64,000 nt of DNA, from positions 1 to 64,000 of the forward strand of contig NZ_BAAAIX010000021.1 in assembly GCF_039526385.1 (NCBI RefSeq), read 5' to 3'. Under the pieces are notes generated by a model, which ran no database searches, was not told the DNA's origin, and saw nothing but the letters and a program-made list of their open reading frames with translations. Numbering within the stretch: the stretch's first letter is position 1; each line of letters starts with the position of its first letter. Both the position numbers and the translations under genes were made by a program. The stretch comes from Luteococcus peritonei (lineage in GTDB: Bacteria > Actinomycetota > Actinomycetes > Propionibacteriales > Propionibacteriaceae). Below are positions 43,682 to 51,722 of the stretch, one piece after another.

Positions 43682-44125
43682 ATGCAACAGCTCCAGCAGG
43701 CCCCGGATCAGGACGAGACGCCCGGGCCCGTGGAGATGACGACCTCGGTCCTGTGGCTGGCCGGGGTCCTGGTCGCCGTCCTGCTGCCTGTCTGGATCTC
43801 GCTGGCGGTGGTGGCCTGGGTGTCCCGGTTCAGCTTCGTGGAGCTGTCGCCCACCATGTGGCTGCTGTGGGTGCTGGGCTGGGTCCCGCTGGCCTTCGCC
43901 GACGTCGTGGGGACCATGGTGGCCGCCCCGCTGGCGGCCCTGGCGGGTGGACACCGCTGGGTCCTGCTGGGCACCCGTGCGGCCGTGTCGAACCTGCTGC
44001 AGCTCGGCTGGTGGTCGCTGGTCGTCGACCAGGCCTGGGGTGCTGTGCTCGCCTGGGGCCTGTGCAGCCTGCTGTCCACCGCCCTGGACAGCCTGCTGCC
44101 CGAGCGCCTGGACCCCGCTGCCTGA
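43682..44125 (+). CDS. Hypothetical membrane protein
   Basis: 147 aa, not recognised. Three to four hydrophobic helices (about 20-47, 55-75, 78-90, 98-125) after a polar glutamine-rich start. ATG 43682; ATG 43674 is in another frame. No ribosome site. Convergent with copA; function unknown. Confidence 0.7.
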   Translation: MQQLQQAPDQDETPGPVEMTTSVLWLAGVLVAVLLPVWISLAVVAWVSRFSFVELSPTMWLLWVLGWVPLAFADVVGTMVAAPLAALAGGHRWVLLGTRAAVSNLLQLGWWSLVVDQAWGAVLAWGLCSLLSTALDSLLPERLDPAA

Positions 44126-44138
44126 CTGCGGCGTCGGC

Positions 44139-46436
44139 TCAGCCGACCGGCTCGTAGGTGCGCAGTCGCAGTGAGTTGGAGACCACCAGCACGGAGCTGA
44201 GCGCCATGGCTGCGGCTGCGATCAGCGGGTTCAGCAGGCCGGCAGCCGCCACCGGGATGGCGGCGATGTTGTAGCCGAAGGCCCAGACCAGGTTCATCTT
44301 GATGGTGCGGATGGTGCGTCGCGAGAGCGCCACGGCGTCCACCACACAGCGCAGATCGTCGCGCACCACGATGATGTCGGCGCTCTTCATGGCGATGTCG
44401 GTGCCCTGCCCCAGGGCGATGCCCAGGTTGGCGGTGGCCAGCGCGGCGGAGTCGTTGATCCCGTCGCCCACCATGGCCACGGTGCGGCCTTCGTCGCGCA
44501 GCTGCTGCACGGCCGCGGACTTCTCGTCGGGCAGCACCCGGGCCCGCACCTGCTCAATGCCCAGCTGCCCGGCCACGGCCCGTGCCACGCGCTCGGAGTC
44601 GCCGGTGAGCAGCACCGTGGACAGTCCCATGGCGTGGAAGTGCTCGACGGCGGCCCGCGCGCTGGGCTTGATCTGGTCGGCGAGTGTGATGACGCCCACC
44701 AGGCGCCCGCTGCGTCGCACCGCCACCGCGACCGCTCCGCTGTCCTCCGCGCCCTCGATCGCGGCCACCGCCCAGGCCTCGTCGTCTGGGGTGTCGGAGC
44801 CGGTCGTCGCCCTGCTGAGGGCGTCGATCCGGCCCACGACGCACTCCTCGCCGTCCACCAGGGCGCGGGCGCCCCAGCCGGGCAGGGCGCGGAAGTCGGT
44901 GACCACGGGTGCGGGCTGGTCGGCGACGGTGGGCAGGTCGGCCGCGAGCTGCACGATCGCCGAGGCGATCGGGTGCTCCGAGGAGCGCTCCACGGTCGCC
45001 GCGGGCAGCAGCACGTCGCGCGGGGCGAGGCCCTCGGCGGTGATCACGTCGGTCACCGCCATCCGCCCGGTGGTGAGCGTGCCGGTCTTGTCCAGCACCA
45101 CGGTGTCGATCCGCCCGGAGGTCTCCAGCGCGTCCTGGCCCTTGACCAGCACGCCCAGCTGCCCGGCCCGTCCCACGCCCACCATCAGGGCCGTGGGGGT
45201 GGCGAGGCCGAGCGCGCAGGGGCAGGCGATGATCAGCACCGCCACGCCCACCGCCAGCGCGCGAGAGGGCGAGCCGGTGGCCAGCCACCAGCCGAGCCCC
45301 ACCAGCAGGGCCAGCACGATGGCGGTGGGGACGAAGTACTGGGTGACCCGGTCGGCCAGCTTCTGCACGCGAGACTTGCGCCGCTGCGCCTCGTCGGCGA
45401 TGGCGGCCATCTGGGCCAGCCGGGTACGGGCCCCGACGGCCTCGGCCTGCACCACCAGCCGGCCGGTGAGGTTCGTGGTGCCGCCCAGGACCGTCTCGCC
45501 GGGGCCCACCTCGGCGGGCACGGACTCGCCGGTCATGGCGGAGGTGTCGACGCTGGAGCTGCCCTCGGTGATCTTCCCGTCGGCGACGAAGCGCTCGCCG
45601 GGCAGCACCAGGTAGCTCTCGCCGACGCGCAGCTGCTCGGACGCGATGGTCTCGGTGCTTCCGTCGGGCAGCACGCGACGCACCTGCTTCACGGCCAGGT
45701 TGCCCAGGGCGTGCAGCACCTCACCGGCCCTTCGTCGGGCCCGTGACTCGAAGTAGCGCCCAGCCAGCTGGAAGGTGACCATGCCGGCCGCCACGTCCAG
45801 GTAGATGGCGTCCGCACCCGCCGGGGTCCGGCCAAAACCCAGCCAGTAGCCCGCGTCGCGGTCGGGAAAGACCAGCGTCCACAGCGCCCAGGCGAAGCTG
45901 ACCGTGGCACCCAGCGAGATCAGGGTGTCCATGCTCAGCGAGCGGTGGCGCAGGCCACGCAGGGTGGCGCGGTGGAAGGGCCAGGCGCACCAGCTGACGA
46001 TCGGCAGTGCCAACAGCACGCAGACCAGCTGCCAGCCGGGGAAGCGCAGGCTCTCCACCAGCGCCAGCTGCAGGGTCAGGCTGCCCAGCGGGACGGTCAG
46101 CAGGGAGGAGACCGCCAGGCGTCGCCGCAGGGAACTGGTGCGCTCCTCGGCGGCCCGCTGGGTCCAGGTGTCGTCCTCGTCGTCGTGCACCACCGCGCCG
46201 TAGCCGGCCTTCTCGACGGTCTCGATGGCCAGTTCTGCGTCCTGCGGGCCGAGGCCCTGCACCAGCGCGCGCTCGGTGGCCAGGTTGACCATGGCCGTGA
46301 CGCCGTCGAGCTTGTTGAGCTTGCGCTCGATCCGGTTGGCGCAGGCGGCGCAGGTCATGCCGGAGATGTCGAGCTCGAGCTGGGGCTGGGCGGACTCCAC
46401 CGGGCTCTCGGTGCGGCCACGTGCCGGTGCGCTCAC
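44139..46436 (-). CDS. copA: Copper-translocating P1B-type ATPase
   Basis: 765 aa. One N-terminal metal-binding domain with GMTCAACANR (C29, C32), eight predicted helices, the transmembrane metal site CPC (C405-P-C407), the phosphorylation site D449 (VVLDKTGTLTTG), and GDGINDSAAL. The CPC motif with a GMTCAAC domain indicates Cu+ export. GTG 46436 is chosen: the frame extends upstream but is not protein-like, and GGGGAG lies just before the GTG. No CsoR or CopZ gene is adjacent. A CtaG-like gene 2-3 kb away suggests a copper-handling cluster. Confidence 0.94.
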   Translation of the reverse strand: MSAPARGRTESPVESAQPQLELDISGMTCAACANRIERKLNKLDGVTAMVNLATERALVQGLGPQDAELAIETVEKAGYGAVVHDDEDDTWTQRAAEERTSSLRRRLAVSSLLTVPLGSLTLQLALVESLRFPGWQLVCVLLALPIVSWCAWPFHRATLRGLRHRSLSMDTLISLGATVSFAWALWTLVFPDRDAGYWLGFGRTPAGADAIYLDVAAGMVTFQLAGRYFESRARRRAGEVLHALGNLAVKQVRRVLPDGSTETIASEQLRVGESYLVLPGERFVADGKITEGSSSVDTSAMTGESVPAEVGPGETVLGGTTNLTGRLVVQAEAVGARTRLAQMAAIADEAQRRKSRVQKLADRVTQYFVPTAIVLALLVGLGWWLATGSPSRALAVGVAVLIIACPCALGLATPTALMVGVGRAGQLGVLVKGQDALETSGRIDTVVLDKTGTLTTGRMAVTDVITAEGLAPRDVLLPAATVERSSEHPIASAIVQLAADLPTVADQPAPVVTDFRALPGWGARALVDGEECVVGRIDALSRATTGSDTPDDEAWAVAAIEGAEDSGAVAVAVRRSGRLVGVITLADQIKPSARAAVEHFHAMGLSTVLLTGDSERVARAVAGQLGIEQVRARVLPDEKSAAVQQLRDEGRTVAMVGDGINDSAALATANLGIALGQGTDIAMKSADIIVVRDDLRCVVDAVALSRRTIRTIKMNLVWAFGYNIAAIPVAAAGLLNPLIAAAAMALSSVLVVSNSLRLRTYEPVG

Positions 46437-46470
46437 GTCTCCCCTTCGGTGCAGTGGATGTGCAGCACCC

Positions 46471-46476
46471 AGACTA
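46471..46476 (-). promoter_or_regulatory. Candidate -10 box of copA
   Basis: TAGTCT on the minus strand, about 35 bases before the GTG. No CsoR-type site is evident. Confidence 0.35.
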
Positions 46477-46493
46477 GTTCGTCGCCTGCGCGG

Positions 46494-46537
46494 ACCGGCC
46501 GCCGCACCGGCCCGGGTCAGGCGGTACGGCGGCCGGT
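46494..46537 (-). terminator. Hairpin terminator after the SDR gene
   Basis: 11-base arms (46494-46504 and 46527-46537) directly beyond the SDR stop codon, separating it from copA. Confidence 0.5.
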
Positions 46538-46545
46538 GGGAGGCG

Positions 46546-47481
46546 CTAGTGCTCGTTGGTGCGGTGACCTGCCCGGTCACCGAGGGTGGTGAGCCGGTCC
46601 ACCAGGGAGGAGCCGAGCCGTGCGCGCGCCGTGCGGCCCTCCTCGGTCTGCGGCGAGTCACCGGTGGGCAGCAGGCGGCTGGCCAGGCCCATGGCCCGCA
46701 CGGTCAGCCCGGGGGCCAGGCCGTGCACCCGGGTGGCCACCTGGCTGAGCGGTGAGATGTGTGCCACCGGCCGGCCCGCCAGCACGGCGGAGACCATCTG
46801 CGAGGCCGCGCGCTCGGCGTCCATCGACAGCAGCGGCAGTGAGGCCGCCGGACCGAACCAGGCGTACTGCCGCGCCGCGTCACCGAAGAAGCTCGCCCGG
46901 GTGTGGGAACCGGTGCGCATCAGGCCCGGCACGATGGTGGTGGCCGTCACCCCGGTGCCGGCCAGCTCGGCCGCCAGCCCCTCGGTGAGCCCGACGGCGC
47001 CGAATTTGGCCACCGAGTAGGGCAGCAGCCGTGGCGGCGAGACGCGGCCGCCGATCGAGGTGACGACCGCGAAGCGGCCGTGGCCCCGGCCGGTCATCCG
47101 GGGAAGCACCTCCAGGGCCAGGTTCACCGGGCCCCAGAGCATCACGTCGACGGCCTGCTCGAAGTGCTCGCGGCGGGTCGCCTGCCAGGGCCCCACCTGG
47201 ATGATGCCGGCCACGTGGATGGCCACCTCGACAGGGCCCAGCTCGGCCTCGGTGCTGTCCACGAAGGCCCGCAGCGCCGCCTCGTCGGAGACGTCGCAGG
47301 CACGCGTCAGCACGGTGGTCTCGGGCACCTCGCGCCGGATCTGTTCGGCCGCGCGGGCCAGCGCCTGTTCGTCGCGGGCGCAGATGGCCACGTCATGGCC
47401 CCGACGCCCCAGCTCGAGCGCCAGGAGCAGGCCGAGACCCCGTGAGGCGCCCGCCACCAGCGCCACCGGACGGGTGGACAT
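46546..47481 (-). CDS. Short-chain dehydrogenase/reductase
   Basis: 311 aa. NAD(P)-binding GASRGLG (about 11-17) and the YSVAK active site (LLPYSVAKFGAVGLTEG). The C-terminal 60 residues go beyond the Rossmann core and are moderately hydrophobic. Substrate unknown. Its ATG shares one base with the stop of the PPOX-like gene (TGATG), so the two are coupled. Confidence 0.9.
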   Translation of the reverse strand: MSTRPVALVAGASRGLGLLLALELGRRGHDVAICARDEQALARAAEQIRREVPETTVLTRACDVSDEAALRAFVDSTEAELGPVEVAIHVAGIIQVGPWQATRREHFEQAVDVMLWGPVNLALEVLPRMTGRGHGRFAVVTSIGGRVSPPRLLPYSVAKFGAVGLTEGLAAELAGTGVTATTIVPGLMRTGSHTRASFFGDAARQYAWFGPAASLPLLSMDAERAASQMVSAVLAGRPVAHISPLSQVATRVHGLAPGLTVRAMGLASRLLPTGDSPQTEEGRTARARLGSSLVDRLTTLGDRAGHRTNEH

Positions 47482-47954
47482 CAGGCCTCCACCACGCCGT
47501 GGTCGCCGCCCTGCGGGCGGCTGCCGCCCAGCATGCTCTTCGCCACGCCCAGCAGGAAGCGCGGCGAGCTGGGGGTCTCCCAGTAGGCGATGGTGGTGGG
47601 CGCGACGCGCAGCAGCGCCACGGCGGGATCGGTGGGCTCACGGTCGAGCATGGCCTCGGCGAAGGAGTTCCACAGCTCCTCGATCCGGGCCTGGTCGCGC
47701 ACCACCGTCGCGGTGCCGCTCACCGAGAGGTAGTCGTCACCGGCGAAGGCGAGGTTGACGTGCGCCTCCTCCGTCACCTGCAGGGCCTTGTCGGAGCCGG
47801 CGTTCACGAAGAACCACAGGCTGTTGTCGCTGCGGTCCACGTGCTGCAGGCCCATCGGTCGTGAGACCAGCTCGTCCTCGTCGTGGGTGGTCAGCATCGC
47901 CACGCGCTCGGCCTGCAGCATGTCGAGGACGTCGTCGATGGTCTTGTCACTCAT
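47481..47954 (-). CDS. Pyridoxamine 5'-phosphate oxidase-like flavin-binding protein (general stress protein 26 type)
   Basis: 157 aa. Split-barrel protein: ERVAMLTTHDEDELVSRPMG, LWFFVNAGSDKALQV and VSGTATVVRDQARIEELWN are typical of the GsiB/GSP26-like PPOX group that binds flavin or F420. Physiological role unclear, often stress-linked. The first gene of a two-gene operon with the SDR. Confidence 0.88.
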   Translation of the reverse strand: MSDKTIDDVLDMLQAERVAMLTTHDEDELVSRPMGLQHVDRSDNSLWFFVNAGSDKALQVTEEAHVNLAFAGDDYLSVSGTATVVRDQARIEELWNSFAEAMLDREPTDPAVALLRVAPTTIAYWETPSSPRFLLGVAKSMLGGSRPQGGDHGVVEA

Positions 47955-48041
47955 GGTCGGGCTCCTGGATCGGGGTTCGTGGTCCTCCAGCCTGCCGTCC
48001 CCGTCCCTGCCTGCCCAGACCCGCAGGGGTAGGTTGCCCGA

Positions 48042-49760
48042 TCAGCGACGTCCCTCGGCCTGGCGGTCCCGCTCGGCCAGCTGGGCCAGCATCTGGTTGT
48101 AGGCGTCGTAGCTCTCGTCGGTGCCGGCATCCATGTGCCGGTCGATGCGCGAGCTCTCCTTCCTGTCCTGCTTGGACCACTGGTAGAAGAGCGCCAGCAG
48201 GGCGATCACCAGCGGGAACTCGCCGCCGGCCCAGGCGATCGTGCCGCCCACCCACTGGTCGTGCATCAGCCCGCGGGCGGCCATCCAGGGATGGCCCAGC
48301 GTGGTCAGGAAGCTCTCCGCGTAGACGGTGGTCTTGGCCATCAGGATCACGCCGAAGAAGGCGTGGAAGGGCATGGCGCCGATGATCAGGCCCAGCTTGC
48401 CGATGTGGGGCAGCGGGTGCGGCGGCTGGTCGATGCCGATGATCAGGCCGTAGAAGATGTAGCCGCTGATCAGGAAGTGCAGGTAGAAGAACTGGTGGAG
48501 CCAGTGCATCTGCAGGCTGGAGGTGAACAGCCCGGTCAGGTAGTAGACGTAGTAGGTGCCGGTCATGAAGACCAGCGCGATGATCGGGTTGTAGAGGAAG
48601 CCCAGGTAGCGCGAGTGCATGGTGGCCACCACCCATTCGCGCAGCCCGGCGGCGCTGCCGCGTCCGCGGGCCGGGGTGGCGCGCAGCACCAGCGTGATGA
48701 AGCCACCCAGCGCCAGCACCATGGCGCACAGCATGTTCACGCCCAGGTTCACGAACATGTGGACGCTGAAGACGGCCGGGGCGTAGCGGCCCAGGCCGGA
48801 GCTGGTGAGCACGATCAGCAGCAACCAGGCCACCACCCAGGCGAAGGTCCGGCCGGCGGGCCAGCGGTCGCCGCGACGGTGCAGCACGTGCACGAACCAC
48901 AGGTAGGCGCCGATCGCCACCAGAGCCAGGCAGAAGAAGAACAGGTTGATGCGCACCTTGGTGACCAGGTTGACCAGGGTGGGCCACTCGGCCACCGAGT
49001 AGCCGAAGGCCTGCACGTCGGTGGCCACCTGCTCACCGGCGGCGTGGGGGACGACGTGCTGCGTGGCGACCGCGGCCACCTGTCCCACCAGGGCGAGCAG
49101 GGCGCCGGGGATGCGGGCGGTGCGATGGGGCAGCCAGGCCAGCGCTCCCAGCGCCACGGCGCACAGCAGCCGCACCAGGTGCCAGCTGGCCGAGGTCTCC
49201 CAGCTTCCGGACCACTGGCCCCAGAGGGTGGCGAGCTCGCAGATGGCCACCACGACGGCACCCACCGTGCTCACGAAACGCAGCCGGGAGGAGGCCAAGG
49301 CATCCAGCGGGCGGGTGGCCGAGAGCAACCAGCAGCCGCCGACCACGCTGAAGGCCACGACGGCCACCATGGAGGCATCGGTGGTCACGTCCTGGTTGCG
49401 GGGCACCAGTTCCTCGCGGGCGGCGACGGGGGCCACCAGGGCGAGCGCGGTGAGCGCGAGGGTGTAGATCACGGTCTCCCAGCGACGCATGAAGGAGAGC
49501 GCGAAGGCCAGGACGCTGGCGACGGTGGCCACCCACCACGCCGTCGGCTGGTCGCCGGTGAGAGCCATCACGGCGGACAGGGCGGCGCCCAGCAGCGAGG
49601 CCCAGCGGCCCACCTGCACCAGCGGCTCGCGGCCGGACAGGCTCATCCGGTGCTCACCGGTGCGCGGGTGGATGAAGCCGGTCAGCATCCAGGCCCCCGC
49701 GGCCAGCATGGCCACCAGCCAGGCCAGCAGGTTGACGGCGAACGGGATGGTGAGCTGCAC
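48042..49760 (-). CDS. CtaG/CopD-type copper membrane protein
   Basis: 572 aa with about 14 helices. The first half resembles a CopD-like domain. The second half (from about 300) matches the caa3-type oxidase assembly protein CtaG: FSVHMFVNLGVNML, MHSRYLGFLYNPIIALVFM, MHWLHQFFYLHFLISGY and MPFHAFFGVILM, rich in conserved His and Met. Likely role: supply of copper to cytochrome oxidase or periplasmic copper handling. It fits with copA nearby. Confidence 0.88.
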   Translation of the reverse strand: MQLTIPFAVNLLAWLVAMLAAGAWMLTGFIHPRTGEHRMSLSGREPLVQVGRWASLLGAALSAVMALTGDQPTAWWVATVASVLAFALSFMRRWETVIYTLALTALALVAPVAAREELVPRNQDVTTDASMVAVVAFSVVGGCWLLSATRPLDALASSRLRFVSTVGAVVVAICELATLWGQWSGSWETSASWHLVRLLCAVALGALAWLPHRTARIPGALLALVGQVAAVATQHVVPHAAGEQVATDVQAFGYSVAEWPTLVNLVTKVRINLFFFCLALVAIGAYLWFVHVLHRRGDRWPAGRTFAWVVAWLLLIVLTSSGLGRYAPAVFSVHMFVNLGVNMLCAMVLALGGFITLVLRATPARGRGSAAGLREWVVATMHSRYLGFLYNPIIALVFMTGTYYVYYLTGLFTSSLQMHWLHQFFYLHFLISGYIFYGLIIGIDQPPHPLPHIGKLGLIIGAMPFHAFFGVILMAKTTVYAESFLTTLGHPWMAARGLMHDQWVGGTIAWAGGEFPLVIALLALFYQWSKQDRKESSRIDRHMDAGTDESYDAYNQMLAQLAERDRQAEGRR

Positions 49761-49848
49761 GGGTGCGTCCTTCGCTAGGGGCCCCGACCGGGGAACAGCG
49801 GGGACGCGTCCACGATATTGCGTCGCGACGGCCAGGCGAAGCCGGGGC

Positions 49849-50067
49849 TCAGGCCCGGTGGCGCAGGTGGTCCAGCACCACCCGGGGTGCGGGCACCTGC
49901 CGCTCGACGGCCGAGGCGATGCTGTGGCGGGGAACCTGCAGGTGCTGGGGCTCGGGTGCCGACAGGCTGGGCGCGGTGCCGGGCAGCAGCAGGAGGGTGG
50001 TGGCCAGGCTGGCGGCCAGCGCGAAACGTCGCACCGTCGCGTCGGCGGCCTCGTCGTGTCCGGTCAT
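49849..50067 (-). CDS. Small protein with one N-terminal hydrophobic segment
   Basis: 72 aa, not recognised. A polar start (TGHDEAADATVRR) precedes one hydrophobic helix (FALAASLATTLLLLPG) that could be a signal peptide or an anchor; the remainder is short, basic and proline-containing. GGGGAGGGG lies upstream of ATG 50067. It follows the DnaA-box-like region on the minus strand. Confidence 0.45.
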   Translation of the reverse strand: MTGHDEAADATVRRFALAASLATTLLLLPGTAPSLSAPEPQHLQVPRHSIASAVERQVPAPRVVLDHLRHRA

Positions 50068-50178
50068 GGCTGTCACCCCTCCCCGTCCTTTCTACGACAT
50101 GACAGGGCGCCGGCGCTGCGGCCGAACGGACAGGACTTCCGTGCCCGGACGGGGTGAACCTCCACCTCAGCTCGATGG

Positions 50179-50286
50179 TTTTCCACAAGGTTGTCCACTG
50201 CTGGGGATAATTACACTGGTGGAGTTACACACATGTGAGCAACCCTGTGGAAAACACCACCTGCAGGCGGGAATTCCTGTGGACAA
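50179..50286. other. Cluster of DnaA-box-like sequences
   Basis: In a 312-bp gap (50068-50379): TTTTCCACA (50179-50187) and TTGTCCACT (50191-50199) on the plus strand; on the minus strand TTATCCCCA (50202-50210), TTTTCCACA (50246-50254) and TTGTCCACA (50278-50286), the last a perfect actinobacterial DnaA box. TTACACACA (50225-50233) is a weaker match. The stretch between the boxes (50206-50240) is AT-rich for this genome. Two boxes point inward from each side. No dnaA, dnaN or rpmH is in the window. The remainder of the gap shows nothing else. Confidence 0.55.
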
Positions 50287-50379
50287 CCAGCTGTGTATCG
50301 CGATCCGGTGGGTCGCCACGCTGTCAACTCTCAAGCAGGGGTCGACGGCTGTCAGCCCCCGTCGGCAGGACCGCGACCG

Positions 50380-50910
50380 TCAGGGCTGCGCTGGGGCGCC
50401 CGTCTCGTCGGGCCGCTGGTCGACGGCCCCGGCATAGGCCTGCTGCAGCCCCGCCCACGACTCCCACCGGTCGAACCAGTCATCCTGTTCCAGCCCGGCG
50501 GCGAGCTGCTCCAGGTGGACCTGCCAACCGGCTGCATGCCCGGTGTCCTGTGCGTGCTGGAGGTCGCGGTGGACCAGGTGCAGCTCGGTGCCACCCTCGA
50601 CGGGGGAGAGTTCGACGTGCACCACCGAGACGGGGTCGCCGGGGGCCTGCCAGGTCAACTCGAGCTCTTCCGTCGGCCGGCAGCGGCGGATCCGGCCGTC
50701 GACCACCGCCGAAGGGTCCTGGTCGTCGAAGGTGATGCGACAGCTGCCGCCCTCCCGCAGGTCCCCGGTCAGACGGCCGAGCCAGCGGGCGGCCCGGTCG
50801 GGGCTGACCAGGGCATCCCAGGCGTCCTCGGGGTCGGTGCGGAGCAGGCGGCGCAGCTCGACGACGGAACCGTCGGGTGTGCGGTGGATGGCGGCCAGCA
50901 GGGAGGTCAT
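50380..50910 (-). CDS. SRPBCC (AHSA1-like) domain protein
   Basis: 176 aa. START-like fold of the Aha1 C-terminal group: VELRRLLRTDPEDAWDALVSPDRAARWLG at the start, WQAPGDPVSVVHVELSPVEGGTELHLVH in the centre, and a C-terminal helix (GWQVHLEQLAAGLEQ). Binds a hydrophobic ligand or partner, unknown which. It lies 2 bases after an ArsR-type gene, the common actinobacterial ArsR/SRPBCC pair. Confidence 0.9.
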   Translation of the reverse strand: MTSLLAAIHRTPDGSVVELRRLLRTDPEDAWDALVSPDRAARWLGRLTGDLREGGSCRITFDDQDPSAVVDGRIRRCRPTEELELTWQAPGDPVSVVHVELSPVEGGTELHLVHRDLQHAQDTGHAAGWQVHLEQLAAGLEQDDWFDRWESWAGLQQAYAGAVDQRPDETGAPAQP

Positions 50911-50912
50911 GG

Positions 50913-51284
50913 TCAGGCTCCTTCGCGATGGATCGGACGGGTGGGTGGTGCGGCTCGTGATGCCGTGCGGCGCCGGTCCCGGCGCCCCCGGATGATCTCG
51001 GTCTCCAGGGCGTCCAGCCGCTGGCTCCAGAAGGCCCGGTAGGGCTCCAGCCAGCCGTCGAGCTCGGCCAGCGCCTCCGGTCTGATGTGGTACCAGCGTT
51101 CTCGGCCCCGCACCTCGACGTGCAGCAGGCCTGCGGCGGCCATCAGGCGCAGGTGCTTCGAAACCGCTTCGCGGCTGCTCCCCAGGCCGGTGCCCACATC
51201 GCCGGCGCGCGCCGGGGCTTCCCGCAACTCGTCGAGCAGGGCTCGGCGGGCCGGGTGGGCCAGGGCGGAGAAGACGTCATCCAT
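50913..51284 (-). CDS. ArsR-family regulator without metal-site cysteines
   Basis: 123 aa. Winged helix: VFSALAHPARRALLDELRE, recognition helix SREAVSKHLRLMAAAGLL, wing VRGRERWYHI. There is no cysteine, so it is not a classical ArsR/SmtB thiol sensor. ATG 51284 is chosen over an upstream frame extension. It probably represses its own operon through the dyad at 51292-51309; the SRPBCC partner may bind the inducer. Confidence 0.9.
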   Translation of the reverse strand: MDDVFSALAHPARRALLDELREAPARAGDVGTGLGSSREAVSKHLRLMAAAGLLHVEVRGRERWYHIRPEALAELDGWLEPYRAFWSQRLDALETEIIRGRRDRRRTASRAAPPTRPIHREGA

Positions 51285-51291
51285 GCAGAAA

Positions 51292-51309
51292 TGGAACCAC
51301 AAGGTTCCA
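51292..51309. promoter_or_regulatory. Operator of the ArsR/SRPBCC operon
   Basis: TGGAACC-ACAA-GGTTCCA, perfect 7-base arms, ending 8 bases before the ATG of the regulator. It overlaps the probable promoter (TATGGA on the minus strand). Confidence 0.65.
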
Positions 51310-51547
51310 TATCTCACAATGGTCGTGCCGACGTCGGCGGCGCTCGCCTCTCGGGCCGGCCCTGATGGCAAGGGGGTGGCGGACTTGCGCCTCGGTCGTG
51401 AGGGATCTACGCGGCCGAGACCCTGTGCCACGCAGGTCTCTGCATCACTGATTTGAACCTTCCAAGAGCGGTCAGTCCACTGCTGTGCGCTCCATCGCCC
51501 CTAGTGGTAGCGATGTTTGGTGTGTCGCGCGAGTTGTCTGTGACGAA

Positions 51548-51571
51548 GTTCACGTTGTCCCATGTTCACGT
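51548..51571. repeat. Direct repeat GTTCACGT
   Basis: GTTCACGT at 51548-51555 and 51564-51571, 16 bases apart. The second overlaps the palindrome TCACGTGA (51566-51573). A possible protein-binding site in the gene-free segment. Confidence 0.3.
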
Positions 51572-51588
51572 GACAAGACGGGCTGGCA

Positions 51589-51653
51589 GTTGTCCCCCCA
51601 ATGGGGGACAACCGGACCTCCATCCGGCACTTCTGTCCCCTGGATCGGGGACA
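51589..51653. repeat. Two consecutive TGTCCCC/GGGGACA hairpins
   Basis: GTTGTCCCCC (51589-51598) pairs with GGGGGACAAC (51603-51612), loop CAAT. TGTCCCC (51634-51640) pairs with GGGGACA (51647-51653), loop TGGATC. Both stems share TGTCCCC. The C-runs are complementary to the CGGGGG loops farther right. Confidence 0.5.
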
Positions 51654-51722
51654 TTGGCGTGTCGTAACCTGAACAGAAGCTGGGTCCCGTCCCGCTGGCT
51701 TGTTCAACATTAAGTTGTCTCG

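Noticed and set aside
49775..50188. Larger minus-strand frame over the small membrane protein
   Set aside because: It is Arg/Pro/Gly-rich and runs into the DnaA-box region; the shorter frame at 49849-50067 has a hydrophobic segment and an upstream ribosome site.
50068..50379. Calling this region oriC outright
   Set aside because: DnaA boxes are convincing, but no dnaA/dnaN/rpmH is present and genome skew is unavailable, so only a DnaA-box cluster is reported.
51453..51713. Short open frames in the gene-free segment
   Set aside because: No ribosome site, no protein-like composition, and they cross the paired hairpins.
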